DNA of 64,000 bases from Branchiostoma lanceolatum (lineage: Eukaryota; Chordata; Leptocardii; Amphioxiformes; Branchiostomatidae), in the NCBI RefSeq assembly GCF_035083965.1, contig NC_089726.1:6887501-6951500 (forward strand), read 5' to 3'. Of the stretch, positions 9,206-33,500 are shown piece after piece (positions within the stretch are counted from its first letter, which is position 1; the number at the start of each line of letters is the position of its first letter). The position numbers and the translations under genes are program-made. Under the pieces are notes generated by a model. The model searched no databases, had not been told where the DNA came from, and worked only from the letters and a program-made list of their open reading frames with translations.

Positions 9206-12101
9206 ATGTTCATCACCGTGAAGATATTACAAGGCAGGGAATGTTGCATAGAAGTAAGTATATCCACGGGAAATACTCAGAAAGGGGAGGGGGGCAAGGT
9301 GTGCACGGTGTGAGAACGGGAAACAACACCTTCTGTAGCCAGTCTATCGTTATTGGAACTGTAATCTTGTGGAGTTTTAGTACTCTTTGATTCTCATCAA
9401 TATATTTTTGACAAAATTATGCAAAATGTTTCCAAAGGAAAAACAGTGTGATCATTATATAATTTATGGTATAAAGGTATAAAGGTATAATTTTGACCTG
9501 ATCAGGCCAAGGCTGTTGTGGTCATACAGTGATAGGACACAGAAGAGGAAACATGAACCTGTTAAATTTCCCCATTCGGTCACCATAGCCACCCCTAGCC
9601 TGAATTCAATCAAGCCTCCTGTGACTGCTCGCCGCCCTGTAACCGCCTCGCAACCCAACCCTGGGAGGGGAGAGAAACCCCCTGACAGCTGGAGTTTGCG
9701 TTATACAGACTAAGCCACCCCTACTATTCTCGATAAGTGTGTTGGGTTTTTTAAAGTGCATGAATTTGAGCCGAGGCATCGAAGCACTATCTGTTCACTG
9801 ACGCAACCCTCGCACTTTGACCAGATTGGGCTCCAACTGGATCCACAGAGTCTTTGCTGTAACTCGTTAATCAATCAATCAATACAATCATATGATCTCA
9901 AGTAACAGATAGCTTTAAACAATGCTTACAGTTAGATGTGCAAAGGTTAGGTGTGACAGGTCGTTCAGTGTACTATAACCAGCTGCTGCCACGCCGCGGG
10001 ACATGATCAGTGAAGCTGGTGTGTTACGCCGAATGCTGGTTGTACTGGCTATATAGATACAGATAATAGTATACTGTAATTCACTTCATCTTCATGATAA
10101 AAAAATTTCAGGGTGTAACTTACTGTAAGGAAAATGGACATTTTCACCGAACTTTAACTTCACGGTAGCGGCAAGTGATTTACAGAACGGATGTGTGAAG
10201 GAATCATAGATAATAACAACAAGTTTTTTCACGGTGATGATAAGTTCATGTTACAGAGGTGACTGTGAAAACAGTGAACATAATGATAAAGTTACAGTGA
10301 ACAATCAAGAAACAAGAATTGCAGTATGTATTTGTCTCTGTACAGGTTGCAGATGCAGACTCTGTCATGTCAGTCAAGCAGCTTGTAGCTAGAGAACTCG
10401 ATGTGCCAGTGGACCAGCAGAGATTAGTTTTCAGGGGCAAAACATTGTCAGGTAACAGACCATTTATAAGGATCATCTTTACTTTCATGTACATATATTT
10501 ATAATCTAGCCTAAACAGATGTTAAGGTGGGAAATTGTGTTGTCATCTGACTGCTAAGGGTCTCTTACAGCTATTCAACACTGTGGTGGGTGGCTGTCAG
10601 AGAAGTCTGGTAGTCAGAAAAATTATGATCTTACACCCAACATCTGCTTGGAGATCAGTACATTTGTTGAATTTTGTTCTATGATAACTATAAAGTTTAG
10701 AATCAGAGTAATAAAAATCTGGCAAAGAGTCATGTTACATTTCACCACATGTATTTAATCCAGAAAAAAATTGTTGCTAGAGGCTGAAAAGTGGCAAAGT
10801 GCCCTATTGTAATTATTGATTTCACTAGTCCATTGTCACCAATCAATGCACAATCCAGTTTTGTAAACTTGAATCAATGCTTGATATAGGTGCATTCATT
10901 GGTGATGTACATGTAGCAGGATAACTCGGCACCTGGGACAACTCGGCCCCTAGCCATTTGGGACAACTCGGGTTGTCCCAGATGCCGAGTTGTCTCGGAA
11001 TCCATTGGTGACAGTGGACAACTTACAAATGCAAATACAAATGTAAAAAACATTTGTTAACTTTTACGTCGCATATTTTGATTTACAATTTATTGTTTCC
11101 ATAGATTCACAATGTCTTGGAGACTACAACATAGGACCAGACGCCAAAGTACACCTCATGGTTCGTAAAGTGGAGAAACAGCAAAGCAGTACAGATTCCA
11201 CAGACAGGAAGGACACAACGATACTCTGGGACGAGACGAAAAAGTTATTGTTAAAACATTTTAGCCCCCAAGACGCAGACAAGGTCATGCAGAATTTTAG
11301 AAGGGTGGGTACATGAAATATGATTTATATATCCAGATTGTATAACAACAAGTATGAAGTAGCCTGGGCACCATCCTCCGTCTTTTTGCTTGGTAAACAC
11401 CGAGCAAGCAAAAAGAATGAGCCAGCGATAAGCTAAGGAGGATGGTACCCAGGCTAAGTATGTAGCGCATTATGCATGGTCATTGGTGTAACTTAATCTT
11501 GGTTTTATCCCTGTTCATGGTGTACATGTAGGTGTGGATTTACCACAAACCTTAAAGTTAAGGTTAGACATGTACTTTTTGAAGAGTATTTTTGAAAGAA
11601 AATTCCATTGACGAAATTGAAAGACATTTGATTTTCTCCTATGTTGTATTTTCTTCTTAGCCTGAGTACCATCCTCCATAGTGACCGCTGGCTAAAAAAA
11701 AACCTTCTTGCTAACAAAGAATTAACAAGCGATTTTTTTTTAGCCAGCGGTCACTACGGAAGATGGTACTCAGGCTATTTTCTTCTAGGCCTATACATGT
11801 ACTATATGAAGAGTGTTTTGGAAATAAAATTCTACTGACAAAATTGAAGGGCATTTGACTAGGGTCCTATGTTTGCATTTTCTTCTAGGACTTTCCAACA
11901 ACAAAACCAATAGAAGTTTTGAAAAGTAGTGAAAAATCTTATGCACTTTGAATTGAATAACATTCATTAGCTTGCTTATTTTTTCTCTCCTAGGAATTCG
12001 AATCTACGATAGCAAGTGTTAGCCTGGATGATCTAGAGAGAATGGCAACAGCTAATCTTCAGAAACGTCATTTCATCGGTGACCAGTCAACTTCATCATA
12101 G
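9206..12101 (+). CDS. UBL4A: Ubiquitin-like protein 4A (Get5 homologue)
   Basis: UBL4A is part of the BAG6-UBL4A-GET4 complex, which hands tail-anchored membrane proteins to the GET3/TRC40 targeting factor and sorts failed proteins for degradation. Coding exons: 9206-9253, 10346-10451, 11105-11304, 11994-12101 (stop TAG), all GT-AG and in phase, 153 aa (human form 157). Residues 1 to about 75 are a ubiquitin fold: MFITVKILQGRECCIE, then VDQQRLVFRGKTLS and LGDYNIGPDAKVHLMV, which align with human UBL4A. A helical C-terminal region (KLLLKHFSPQDADKVMQNF; VSLDDLERMATANL) matches the Get4/BAG6-binding tail. There is no terminal Gly-Gly, so it is not conjugated. The start ATG is the only one giving the conserved first strand. 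It is transcribed divergently from NF-YB. Confidence 0.93.
9500..9860. repeat. Interspersed repeat remnant, probably SINE-related
   Basis: Contains CTCGATAAGTGTGTTGG, which also occurs at 36178-36195 and, on the other strand, inside the tRNA-derived SINE at 20994-21360. It ends in a short AATC run near 9870-9890. It lies in UBL4A intron 1. Confidence 0.45.
10921..10998. repeat. Palindromic repeat in UBL4A intron 2
   Basis: ACTCGGCACCTGGGACAACT and its complement (AGTTGTCCCAGATGCCGAGT in related form) surround a short centre. This makes a hairpin of about 78 bases that could be a tiny MITE. Confidence 0.6.
11361..11456. mobile_element. Small foldback MITE, copy A
   Basis: Inverted ends AGCCTGGGCACCATCCTCC and GGAGGATGGTACCCAGGCT surround a short AT-rich centre with further pairing (CTTTTTGCTTG with CAAGCAAAAAG). 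It lies in UBL4A intron 3. A related element starts 200 bases downstream. Confidence 0.7.
11658..11778. mobile_element. Small foldback MITE, copy B
   Basis: Inverted ends TAGCCTGAGTACCATCCTCC and GGAAGATGGTACTCAGGCTA share the outer motif of the element at 11361-11456, but the inner sequence differs (AGTGACCGCTGGCTAAAAA paired with its complement). Two members of one family with exchanged centres therefore lie in the same intron. Confidence 0.7.
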
Positions 12102-14811
12102 GACTCACTGTATGCCATTCATGGACATTTTGTTTCCCGCTTGGGTATTATCAGCATTATGTGTGGAAGAAAGAAGAGAGGAGAAGCTGTCAATATGTAA
12201 TGTTGGAACTTTTAAGGAGTGGTGTAACAAGGCAGTGTGCCACCAGTATGACTCTGTCGGTCTTATTAAGGAGGTCCATCTGTAGGTAACTTTATTATAA
12301 TCTCCAAGCAGATATAGAAAAGCAAATAATTATGCTTCTCAAGCTCCTAGTAATGTGAAACAGCAGACCTTTGCCCTGCTGAAGTGGGAGCTTGAGAAAC
12401 ATTGCAATTTTGTGTCTCTACATCTGCTTGGATATAACCTGGATGATTCATGTGTACCCTAATTAAATGATTTTCAACCTAACAAACCCTGGGAATCAAA
12501 ACAAATTTTGTCCTTTAGGTCATGATAATTTTCCATCTCTCATGATACTATCTAAGGAAGTGCATGAGTTGGATAATAGCTATAGGCCTTTTTAGGGATC
12601 ACAGAGTAATAGGTAATACAATGACAACATATATGTGGGGCATGTGTATTGTGTCCATTTAGTCTATGTTGTCATGGCAATGATTTTGCTTGCCTCTTAC
12701 ATTGCAAAGTTCTCGATTTTTCTCAGCGTCCAAAGGTTTATGTAAAAATGGTCTATGGAACAGACTATGTCGTTATCATACAGTCATAAACTTTCATATC
12801 TAGTTGTATTTTGCATTGTAATTTTTTGTGCTCTTTTATGTTTTTCCTGTGTCGTTGGCATTGAAGTTATAATCTTAACTCAGCACTTATTAGTTGCCAT
12901 GAATTTTGACATCATAGATGCAAATCAGTTATTTATGTGTATTTATCCTCTGGCTGCATTATACATGGGCCGCCAAGATGTTTCCATAGATTACTATGTT
13001 GTTACAATGGCAAATGATTGATCCCATGAATCAATTGCTTTGCGAATCAGCAATCCTGACAACTTTGTCAAAATGTAGTCAATTGTATTTATTCATGAAC
13101 TAAGAAAAAGGATACTTTTGCTGCATTCTTCTGTCAATCTTTCTACCATGGTACATATTGGAAGTGCATACTGGAAGGAAATGTACCTTCTTGTGTTGAA
13201 TGTTGGTAGATTTATTTAATGAGAAATTTGTAAAGTTTTAATCCAATGTATAAACACTCAGCCACTGTGCTGAACACATTGCTGCACATAATATTTGCAG
13301 GGCAGTCTTTTTAACTGAAGAGCTGTGACAAAAATAGCCTGGATGCTGGATTTGTGTAATGCAAACTCCACTGTCCAGGGCTTTTATGGCCCCTCTCCCA
13401 GAGGCTGAGCTGGCCACTATAGCGTGATTCAATCAGGCTACCGTTTTAGTTAGCTTTATACTGGGGCTCCAATACTTACTCTTTTAAGATATGGTTTGTA
13501 AGGGAGCAAGTATGGTAACCCTGGTAAACTAACTAGGATGGCACCCAAGACAACACCATTTTTTTTAGCAAGAAGAAGGGGCTTTGTTGAAAGAAACACA
13601 AACTGAGACTCTCAACCATACACCTCCAATTTGTTTATGGTGCATGACGATGTTTTAGTTATTTCTAAAGCACGTTTATAAATACATTCTTACAAAGTGT
13701 AATAAAATGAAGGGAGAACCACAAAACACTTGTTCCTGAGTATCTTATGGGTGAAAAGAAAGAATAATACATTGTCTATCCAGTTTCCTACATCTTGTCA
13801 AGGGTTTTTGCATCATTGCTATTTTTTTCTGCAACCTAGATAAATGAGATGACAGCTGATATATTGTCTTCAAAACTATTGTCCAAGAACATAAGCCCTA
13901 TTTGGTGTTACACAGTTCATACATTACAAAACATTATGTGACACATACACCCTCTGTCCTGCCAGTTTCATTTTAATACACAGTGTTTTAAAAACTTTAC
14001 GTAATTTTTTTTATAAATTTTTGTCTTACATCTTTTCTTCCCACGCTCGTATAAAACATTGGATCTGATCTGATCTGCAGTGAATTCCATGATAGATATT
14101 GAGAAAATTTAGAACAATGTTGTTCACATTCCAATATTTGGACGATGACTATGATAAGTTTCCTACAGTATGATGAAATGTATTGAAGTCCACTTGCTAA
14201 TGTTGCTGTGTCACTTGACACTAAGAAAACTGGACATGCACCTCAGACAGTGACTAAGCACAAATTTTACTGTTGTCACCAAGAAAAAGGAGTGACCCAG
14301 TTCTGAGTACTCTGTCTTGCGTAATCCGTGACGTCACGCTCTACGCCCTCACCATATCCCCACAGCAATGCTCCCGGCATGCTAAAACACTAAAATATTT
14401 TGCGTTTCTGATATCTTTATGATCATCAGATAAAAGTCTATGATAACTATGTGTATATACCACGATGTAGTGGTCCAATATTTAGTTTTAGCCCAATAAA
14501 TTGTCCCGTAGATTAAAAGAATGTGTTGTTAAAAGAGCCATCGTGGACTGGGGTACGAATATCCCCTCGAAAGTTGGCGCGCTGACTGCCGGGTGACCCG
14601 AGCTGTGCCGGAGGTGATCACAAGTTCTCTCGGAACACATCACCGCATCCTGTTGCTTCAACGTACAGTCAACAAACGTGTGATCTAAGCGGTAATACAC
14701 CGTTTAAGAAGACTAGTGAGGCAGTGCCGTCACCTTTGCGCAAAGATTAAGCGCACGTTGACCGAGAGCTCGTCGGGCGAACGCGTGGTGAAGGCCCGAA
14801 GTCCCGCCACC
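12102..14811. other. Spacer between UBL4A and TGR
   Basis: I see no coding exon here. AATAAA at 13701-13706 could end a long UBL4A 3' UTR. A third small palindromic repeat with AGCCTGGAT and ATCAGGCTA ends lies at about 13336-13441. The stretch 14550-14811 is richer in CpG and holds the TGR promoter and 5' UTR. An 88-codon open frame at 12755-13021 is hydrophobic but has no splice or family support. Confidence 0.5.
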
Positions 14812-27255
<12,444 letters not shown>

Positions 27256-27448
27256 GCCCCGCTGTTGCTAGTCCCCTGCAGACCAAGAGCCACCTCTAAC
27301 TTTACTATGGAATAGACAAACTGGAGCCAGAATTATACACCTCTAACTTAACTTACCAATAGACAAGCAGGAGCCAGATCTGAATTATACATAATCACTG
27401 AAGAACTAAACTCATCTATTGGTAGTTGTGCCTTGAGAGTTTAAGCCT

Positions 27449-27530
27449 CTTTTCAACAAAATGAATGCACATTCACTGACTCAGACTTGTGAACTGATCT
27501 CTATGGGTGTGCATTACTTGTGTTGAAAAG
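27449..27530 (+). other. Stable hairpin in the TGR 3' UTR
   Basis: CTTTTCAACA (27449-27458) pairs with TGTTGAAAAG (27521-27530), AATGCACA with TGTGCATT, and TTCAC with GTGAA. It begins about 195 bases after the stop. It lacks the tandem G-A quartet of a SECIS, so it is a different structured element or a decayed one. Confidence 0.5.
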
Positions 27531-28038
27531 AAGGATAAAACTTTGAGGATACTACAAACCATTCACTCTGGGATAGGCAAGACTTGTCAACATGTAATAC
27601 ATTCAAGCATTTTGGAGTCAATGACAGAAAAAAATGCTTTATTTATCTTAACCTGCAGTCAAATTTCAAACCCATACTGAAGGCTTGTAATTCGTATTCT
27701 CCAAAGCTTATAAGCTAATGTCTGGCTCTAGGTACTGTAACATAAGAGGTGGCAGCCATGTTGGTCTGCAAGACGAGGGGACAGAAGCAATAGCGGGGGT
27801 AAAACTCCCAACTCACCAAAGGTGGTGACACACAGCACTGCACATTCCTACCATAAAACTCAACAGACTGTTCAACACTTTCCTACCATTCAGGTTCTCA
27901 GATCAGAAAATTGTCAAGAATGGATCACAAGGATTTGATGAAAAGAGTACTTGTAAGTGATAATTAGTGATCTGTAAAAAGTTCTTGGTCAGGAAATTTG
28001 TGACACAATAGATGATGAGTTTTTGGTGAAGTGCATTC

Positions 28039-28086
28039 ATGACGGTTTCCTTTTCAAACCCAGAATTGGGCTAGAGGAGACTCGAA
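28039..28086 (+). promoter_or_regulatory. SECIS element (form 2) for TGR
   Basis: The SECIS recruits SBP2 and the selenocysteine elongation factor so that UGA is read as Sec. The core shows ATGA at 28039-28042 and CGAA at 28083-28086, which form the G-A quartet. Between them is a 10-pair helix (28044-28053 with 28073-28082, two kinds of G-U pair allowed), AAA at 28056-28058 in the apical bulge, and a mini-helix CCCA/TGGG around GAAT. Thirteen bases separate ATGA from the AAA, within the usual range. It lies 784 bases after the stop and just before the polyadenylation signal. The outer helix I is weak. Confidence 0.85.
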
Positions 28087-28123
28087 ACTGCTGTGTTTAC
28101 CACCTGGTAAATTTAGTACATAG

Positions 28124-28129
28124 AATAAA
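28124..28129 (+). terminator. TGR polyadenylation signal
   Basis: AATAAA about 40 bases downstream of the SECIS core. It gives a 3' UTR of about 890 bases that includes the SECIS, as a selenoprotein mRNA needs. Confidence 0.65.
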
Positions 28130-28149
28130 GAGAAAATGATACTATGTAT

Positions 28150-29078
28150 CTTCAATATTGCACCTGTATAAATGCTCTTCCAGTAAAACGTTTTGAATGA
28201 GTTTGAAATGAAGATTTTCTCATATGTTGGTGAATACTGGTATTATATGCTGTTTGAATTGAGTGGATGACAGCCACAATTCTTCAATCTTTTGTCATTA
28301 CAATTCTTCCATCAAATGTACACTTTCTATAATGGTTTACGTCTTTACGATATAATGCAAACTTCGTGTAGAAAACCTTTGTGGAATTCTGGTTTAAACT
28401 AATCAGGGAATGTGAGAAATGTACTGTTCTGCCATTCTATGCATAATCATCACAGGAAAATTAAAAACTTGTTTGTGGTTTTGGTATTACTGTTTTCAAG
28501 TCTGTCAGATAACTAAGATTGTTGTAGCCATCTGCTTTGTTGCCGTAAAGTTCTCTTAACATAATGCCTGTGGCTATTAACTACTTCTCAATTAAGGTTT
28601 GCAGAAAGGACAAAATCACTGAGTTGAATCTGTTTATTGGGATCGATGTTGTAGAACTGCAATCACAAACAATTTTCACTTGACCACGGATGTAGATCAT
28701 ACCTAACACATGGGAACAATAATCATGATATTAACCTCCACGATGCATAGCAAATAAGGTGTGTAAGAGCACTGTAAGATGATGCAATATGCATTTTTGG
28801 TACCAAAGAACTCCGCTATTACACCAGGAGTCTTACAGACAATTAAAACAAGATTCACCAGATTTTCCTCATCCTTCTGTAGTCTGGGCATGTCTTTTGT
28901 CAGCATAGCAGTAATACAACAGACTTAAACTCTTCACTATCCAGCACATTACATTACATACTTTGGTACAAATGTATATGTCAGGATTGAGACTAGAGCC
29001 ATCATAAATTCTGATCACAGCATTTGTTGACAATCTCTACATGCTGAGTTGCTGATTCTGTCCGTAGAGATCCTGATT
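28150..29078. other. Spacer with no recognised gene
   Basis: AT-rich sequence after the TGR polyadenylation signal. No coding exon, RNA gene or clear repeat is seen. Confidence 0.5.
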
Positions 29079-29692
29079 CAGGGGTGCCAAAGAATACATA
29101 CGAATTTTATGGAATACATACGAATTTTATGGAATACATACGATCCATTACTAGAAACATACGATCCGTACGGAATACATACGATCCATTACGCAGAAAC
29201 ATACGATCCGTACGGAATACATACGATCCATTACGCGGAATACATACGATCCTTACTAATTTGCTGGCCATCGCGCTAGCACCGAATCTAGCTTTGTCTG
29301 GTCCTCCTAGTTGGTCTAAGCCTACATCAGTCTTAATTTAGTGCAGCTTGAGATTTCTAGAGTTTAGCCGGATGGGATACGCCATTATTAAGCTCTTAAA
29401 AGCCAAGATATCGTAGGAAGAACTGGTTATCCCGAGTCAGCCATCTTGAATTTGCCGCCAGTGTCACGTGATCCAGGCACATTTCTCCAAATTAGTAAGG
29501 ATCGTATGTATTCCGTAAGCATCGTATGTATTCCGTAAGGATCGTATGTATTCCGCGTAATGGATCGTATGTATTCCGTACGGATCGTATGTTTCTGCGT
29601 AATGGATCGTATGTATTCTGTACGGATCGTATGTTTCTAGTAATGGATCGTATGTATTCCGTAAAATTCGTATGTATTCTTTGGCACCCCTG
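29079..29692. mobile_element. Foldback transposon with minisatellite arms, 614 bp
   Basis: Ends CAGGGGTGCC and GGCACCCCTG are flanked by TGATT direct repeats at 29074-29078 and 29693-29697. Each arm (about 190 and 200 bases) is built from repeats of GGAATACATACGATCC with spacers such as ATTACGCAGAAA and CCGTAC, in opposite orientation on the two sides. The centre (about 29260-29490) is unrelated single-copy sequence. No transposase is seen. Ends and 5-bp duplication match the elements at 16096 and 34251. Confidence 0.85.
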
Positions 29693-30081
29693 TGATTGGA
29701 GTCTAAATCTAAAGATATCCCCTTAACAGACAACTTTTAAACTTTGATTTTTGTCACTTTAGATCATTGTATTGACTTGAAATTTAGGCTTTATAAATGG
29801 GTGACTACTCTCCAAGCAGAGGATGGGTTCCGGCAGGTTTTTGACGTGTTTTTAGGCGTTTTTGTCGGGCTTTCTACTTTGTCATTTTTTTGTTGTCTCG
29901 CCATCATTGGGTTGGCATTCCTAGCATCCTGATCGGAGTCTCTGTCGTCAGTAGAATCATGTAGGCATCTTCAATGGTAGAATCAGCAATTCTACCAGAT
30001 CACAGTCTCTACCCTAACATATACATAACAAGTCATGACCCTGAGTAGAGGACTAAGGCATTGACAAAGTCTGCATGTGAC

Positions 30082-30087
30082 TTTATT
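30082..30087 (-). terminator. Possible SLC37-like polyadenylation signal
   Basis: AATAAA on the minus strand about 500 bases after the stop at 30585. It is the nearest match; its use is unproven. Confidence 0.35.
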
Positions 30088-30584
30088 GACTATAGATTAA
30101 CAACATATTACAGTTGACCATTTGAGAACATACTAACCTATTACAAATTGCACTATTAGGTGGATATGTTACTAGTCTAGAAAACTCAGTAATACTGAAA
30201 ATTCAAAAATATAGACTAGTAGGGGCCACTAACTTCTATGGGATGACGTACATGTACTAATGCTTCAGCCATGTTGACTATAAGGATGACAAGTACATCC
30301 TCTGGGAATTCTACGACACTAGCATCCGTTTTCTGAAATATTTTTTTTTGCAATTTACAGCATATATTTCCTCATTTTGCAGCGGTTTTGTACGATTTAC
30401 AGTATGGTAATAAAATGTCTTTCTGGAATCGGATGAAAATTGATGCGCATGCAGATTGGATGTCATCCATATACTTAAATCAAATCAACATGATAGTCGT
30501 ACAGGAAATTTCTGCACTTCTGCTAAGATATGAACTGAAGCTCTACATGTAAAACTGCAGTCACTATGAATTAGTTTGACTGGG

Positions 30585-33500
30585 CTATCTAACCAAAGCT
30601 CCAGGTAGGTCCTGCCGTGTGGACACGGCTCGGCAGATACAGAAGGTCGCTATCAGTGAGACGATGATCATGAAGTAGAAGGTGCCCTCCCAGCCGTACC
30701 ACTCCGCTATGGCGCCGATGATGGGCCCCTGCAACACTGTACCCAAACTGCCAAAACCTACGGAGAAAAATCACAAGATTGTGTCATTCCAAAAACATGG
30801 TCATAAGACACCAGAACGAATAGTTTCTAGTGCAGTGACTGCTCCACTTCAAAATAGAAATGGACAAGGTATATGTACAAGGAAGGCAACAACCGCACAA
30901 TCATTATAGTTTATCATAGAAATCCTTAATGAATGTAAAGGCTCACTCATACGAGATCAGAACTGCAATGAACATGTCACAGTCTGAATTGTGCTGGGAA
31001 ATTGGAAGAGAAATCACAAGGAAAAGTGTAATGGTTCAAATTTCTCACTGCTAAAGTAGCTTTTTTTGCATCAAATTTGTATTTGGTAACAGGATTATAT
31101 TTTTTTCTTCCTGTGAATAAGCCTGATTAGTACAGGAAAATTTGAGGAGAAAACAACTACAAAAAAGTGTTCTGGTTGAACTCATACCATTAATGAACCC
31201 TGAGATGGCAGCGTGTGCATTCCTCCCATCCTTGTCTCCCAGCTGGGTGGGTAGCGACCCAGTCAGGATGGCGTCAGGCCCACAGTTAAACATCCCAGTC
31301 AGCAGCATACACACAACATTTAGGGCAGTATAAGACTATACTACAGTACTAGGTTCTTACCATTTATAAACCCTGAGATGGCAGCGTGTGCGTTTCTCCC
31401 ATCCTTGTCACCCAGCTGGGCGGGTAGCGACCCAGTCAGGATGGCGTCAGGCCCACAGTTGAACATGCCAGTCAGTAGCATACGCACAACATTTAGGGCA
31501 GTATAAGACTATACTACAGTACTAGGTTCTTACCATTTATAAACCCTGAGATGGCAGCGTGTGCGTTTCTCCCATCCTTGTCACCCAGCTGGGCGGGTAG
31601 CGACCCAGTCAGGATGGCGTCAGGCCCACAGTTGAACATGCCAGTCAGCAGCATACACATGACGTTGAAGGGGATTCCCCAGGAGCTGGTGAGGAGGAAC
31701 AGGATCAGGGACAGGGTGCTGAACATGATGACTGTGGACGTGCCCTGGAGACTGTCACCACGGAACAGTCTGCAAGAAATGAACAATAAGTTAACAGATC
31801 ACCTAACACTAAGGACAGAGACGTGTGGCGTTGTGTTGGTGTAACGGCTAGGGCATTTGGCTCAGAACCCAGAGGTCCTGGGTTCAAATCTTCTGGCATC
31901 CACCAAAGTTGTGCCCTTGCTAATGCTGAAAGGCACTTAACATGACTTTCCTCACTCCACCCAGGTGTAAAAATGGGTACATGACTTCGATTGGGGAGGT
32001 AAAAGACAGTGGAAGGAAAGGTTGGGCTCTGTCTTCCAATATCGTGCCCTAGACACAGTGGATAACAACTCACGTTGGCCTCAAAAAGGCTATGGGACTA
32101 CCTTTACCTTTTTTTTACTGAAGAAATTGAAAATATTTGAAATTCTAGATTATGACTCATACACCTTCACAGTCTGAAACATAGGAATGAATACTCACTT
32201 ATCAATAAACACTCCCAGAGTTGCACTTCCCAACACTCCACCAACCTCAAATGATGTCGAGAGTAGGCCTGCTTGAGCTTTGCTGTATTGAAGCTGGAAA
32301 AGTTTACAAAAAGTGTTACAAATCAATTATGGTAGAAATATAAAATCTGTGTGTAAAACCTCATCATCACTATCAAGTCTGAGAAACGTGAAAGTTATAA
32401 TATGTAACTATTAATCTCATTGTTAAGTGCTTCTAAAATGCAAAAATATGAAACAAAACCCCAACACAAGTACAAAATGTATGTAATACTATACAGCTTA
32501 CACATCTTTACTGACCTCATGATACAGGTACATAGGCAGCCACATCAGCAGACAGTACCTGACAATTTTCACAAAGAAGACTGTAGCAGCCAGCTCTGGT
32601 AACATTCTGGGAAAGATACAGAAGAACATCAACTTAGGTAGACGTTAACATGAGGAAATGGCTCTGGATAAACCGAACTACAAGTAGATAAGTCAAACAG
32701 CTGATAGCATGAAGAACTGGACAGATGAAAAACTTGATAAAATTATAATATAACACTTGTTAAATAGATTCAAATTCAAATCATCAGTTCACTACCTACT
32801 TTATTCCCAGCAGTTGCCAGAATTTGAGAGAGGTGGTGTTTCCTCCTTTGGACACTAGCTCTGGATCTGACAAGTTATAAAGCAGGCATAAGGGGCATTT
32901 TGAACTGAACACACATCCAAAATTTCTACAGTCTAAGGTGGTAAATGGACAGAAAAAAAAATGTTGTAGGCCACATGCAGCTACAGGATGGTCAAGCCGA
33001 CAAGGGTATGCCTAAACACCTCACCCGACCTCATCCGACCTCACCCGACCTCATCCGAGTCTAAAATGCAGTGTATACGGGGCAGGGACATTATTTGACG
33101 TTCTGGATACGTTAAATATGCAATTATAAATGCAAAACAAGCAGCAAACTTGAAGTATTTACCAGTTTTTATAGGTAACGGGAGGTCAAGACGGCCGGCG
33201 CAATGAATACACACTGCGTAAAAACACTTTGTGTACAGTTATTGTGTACAGATACTGTGTACAGTTATTGTGTACAGTTTCTATGAGTGGTTTGTGATGA
33301 AAATGTAATTAGTACCCACTGTCTTATCGTCCTGTCGGACAAAAATAAATAAAAAAGGTATGAAGAACTTCCCCATGTAGACGCCAACAGTGGCATGATC
33401 CAATATGGCGGCCAGAAATCTTCTATCATGGAAACGAGCGGAGTAACTTATAAAAACTGGTAAATACTTGGAGTTTGCTGCTTGTTTTGCATTCATAATT

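Noticed and set aside
12755-13021. An 88-codon hydrophobic open frame as a membrane protein gene
   Set aside because: AT-rich, no splice or promoter context, no family resemblance; more likely UBL4A 3' UTR or spacer.
14716-14811. N-terminal extension of TGR that could be a basic targeting peptide
   Set aside because: The in-frame extension begins with GTG, has no ATG before the stop at 14686, and the ATG at 14812 has a near-perfect Kozak context.
27449-27530. This hairpin as the TGR SECIS
   Set aside because: It has ATGA, but the opposite strand lacks a GA at the right place and there is no AA in an apical loop at the right distance; the hairpin at 28039-28086 fits all rules.
29464-29733. 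Open frames encoding YGIHTIHYAEYIRS-type repeats
   Set aside because: They are translations of the inverted minisatellite arms of the foldback element, present on both strands.
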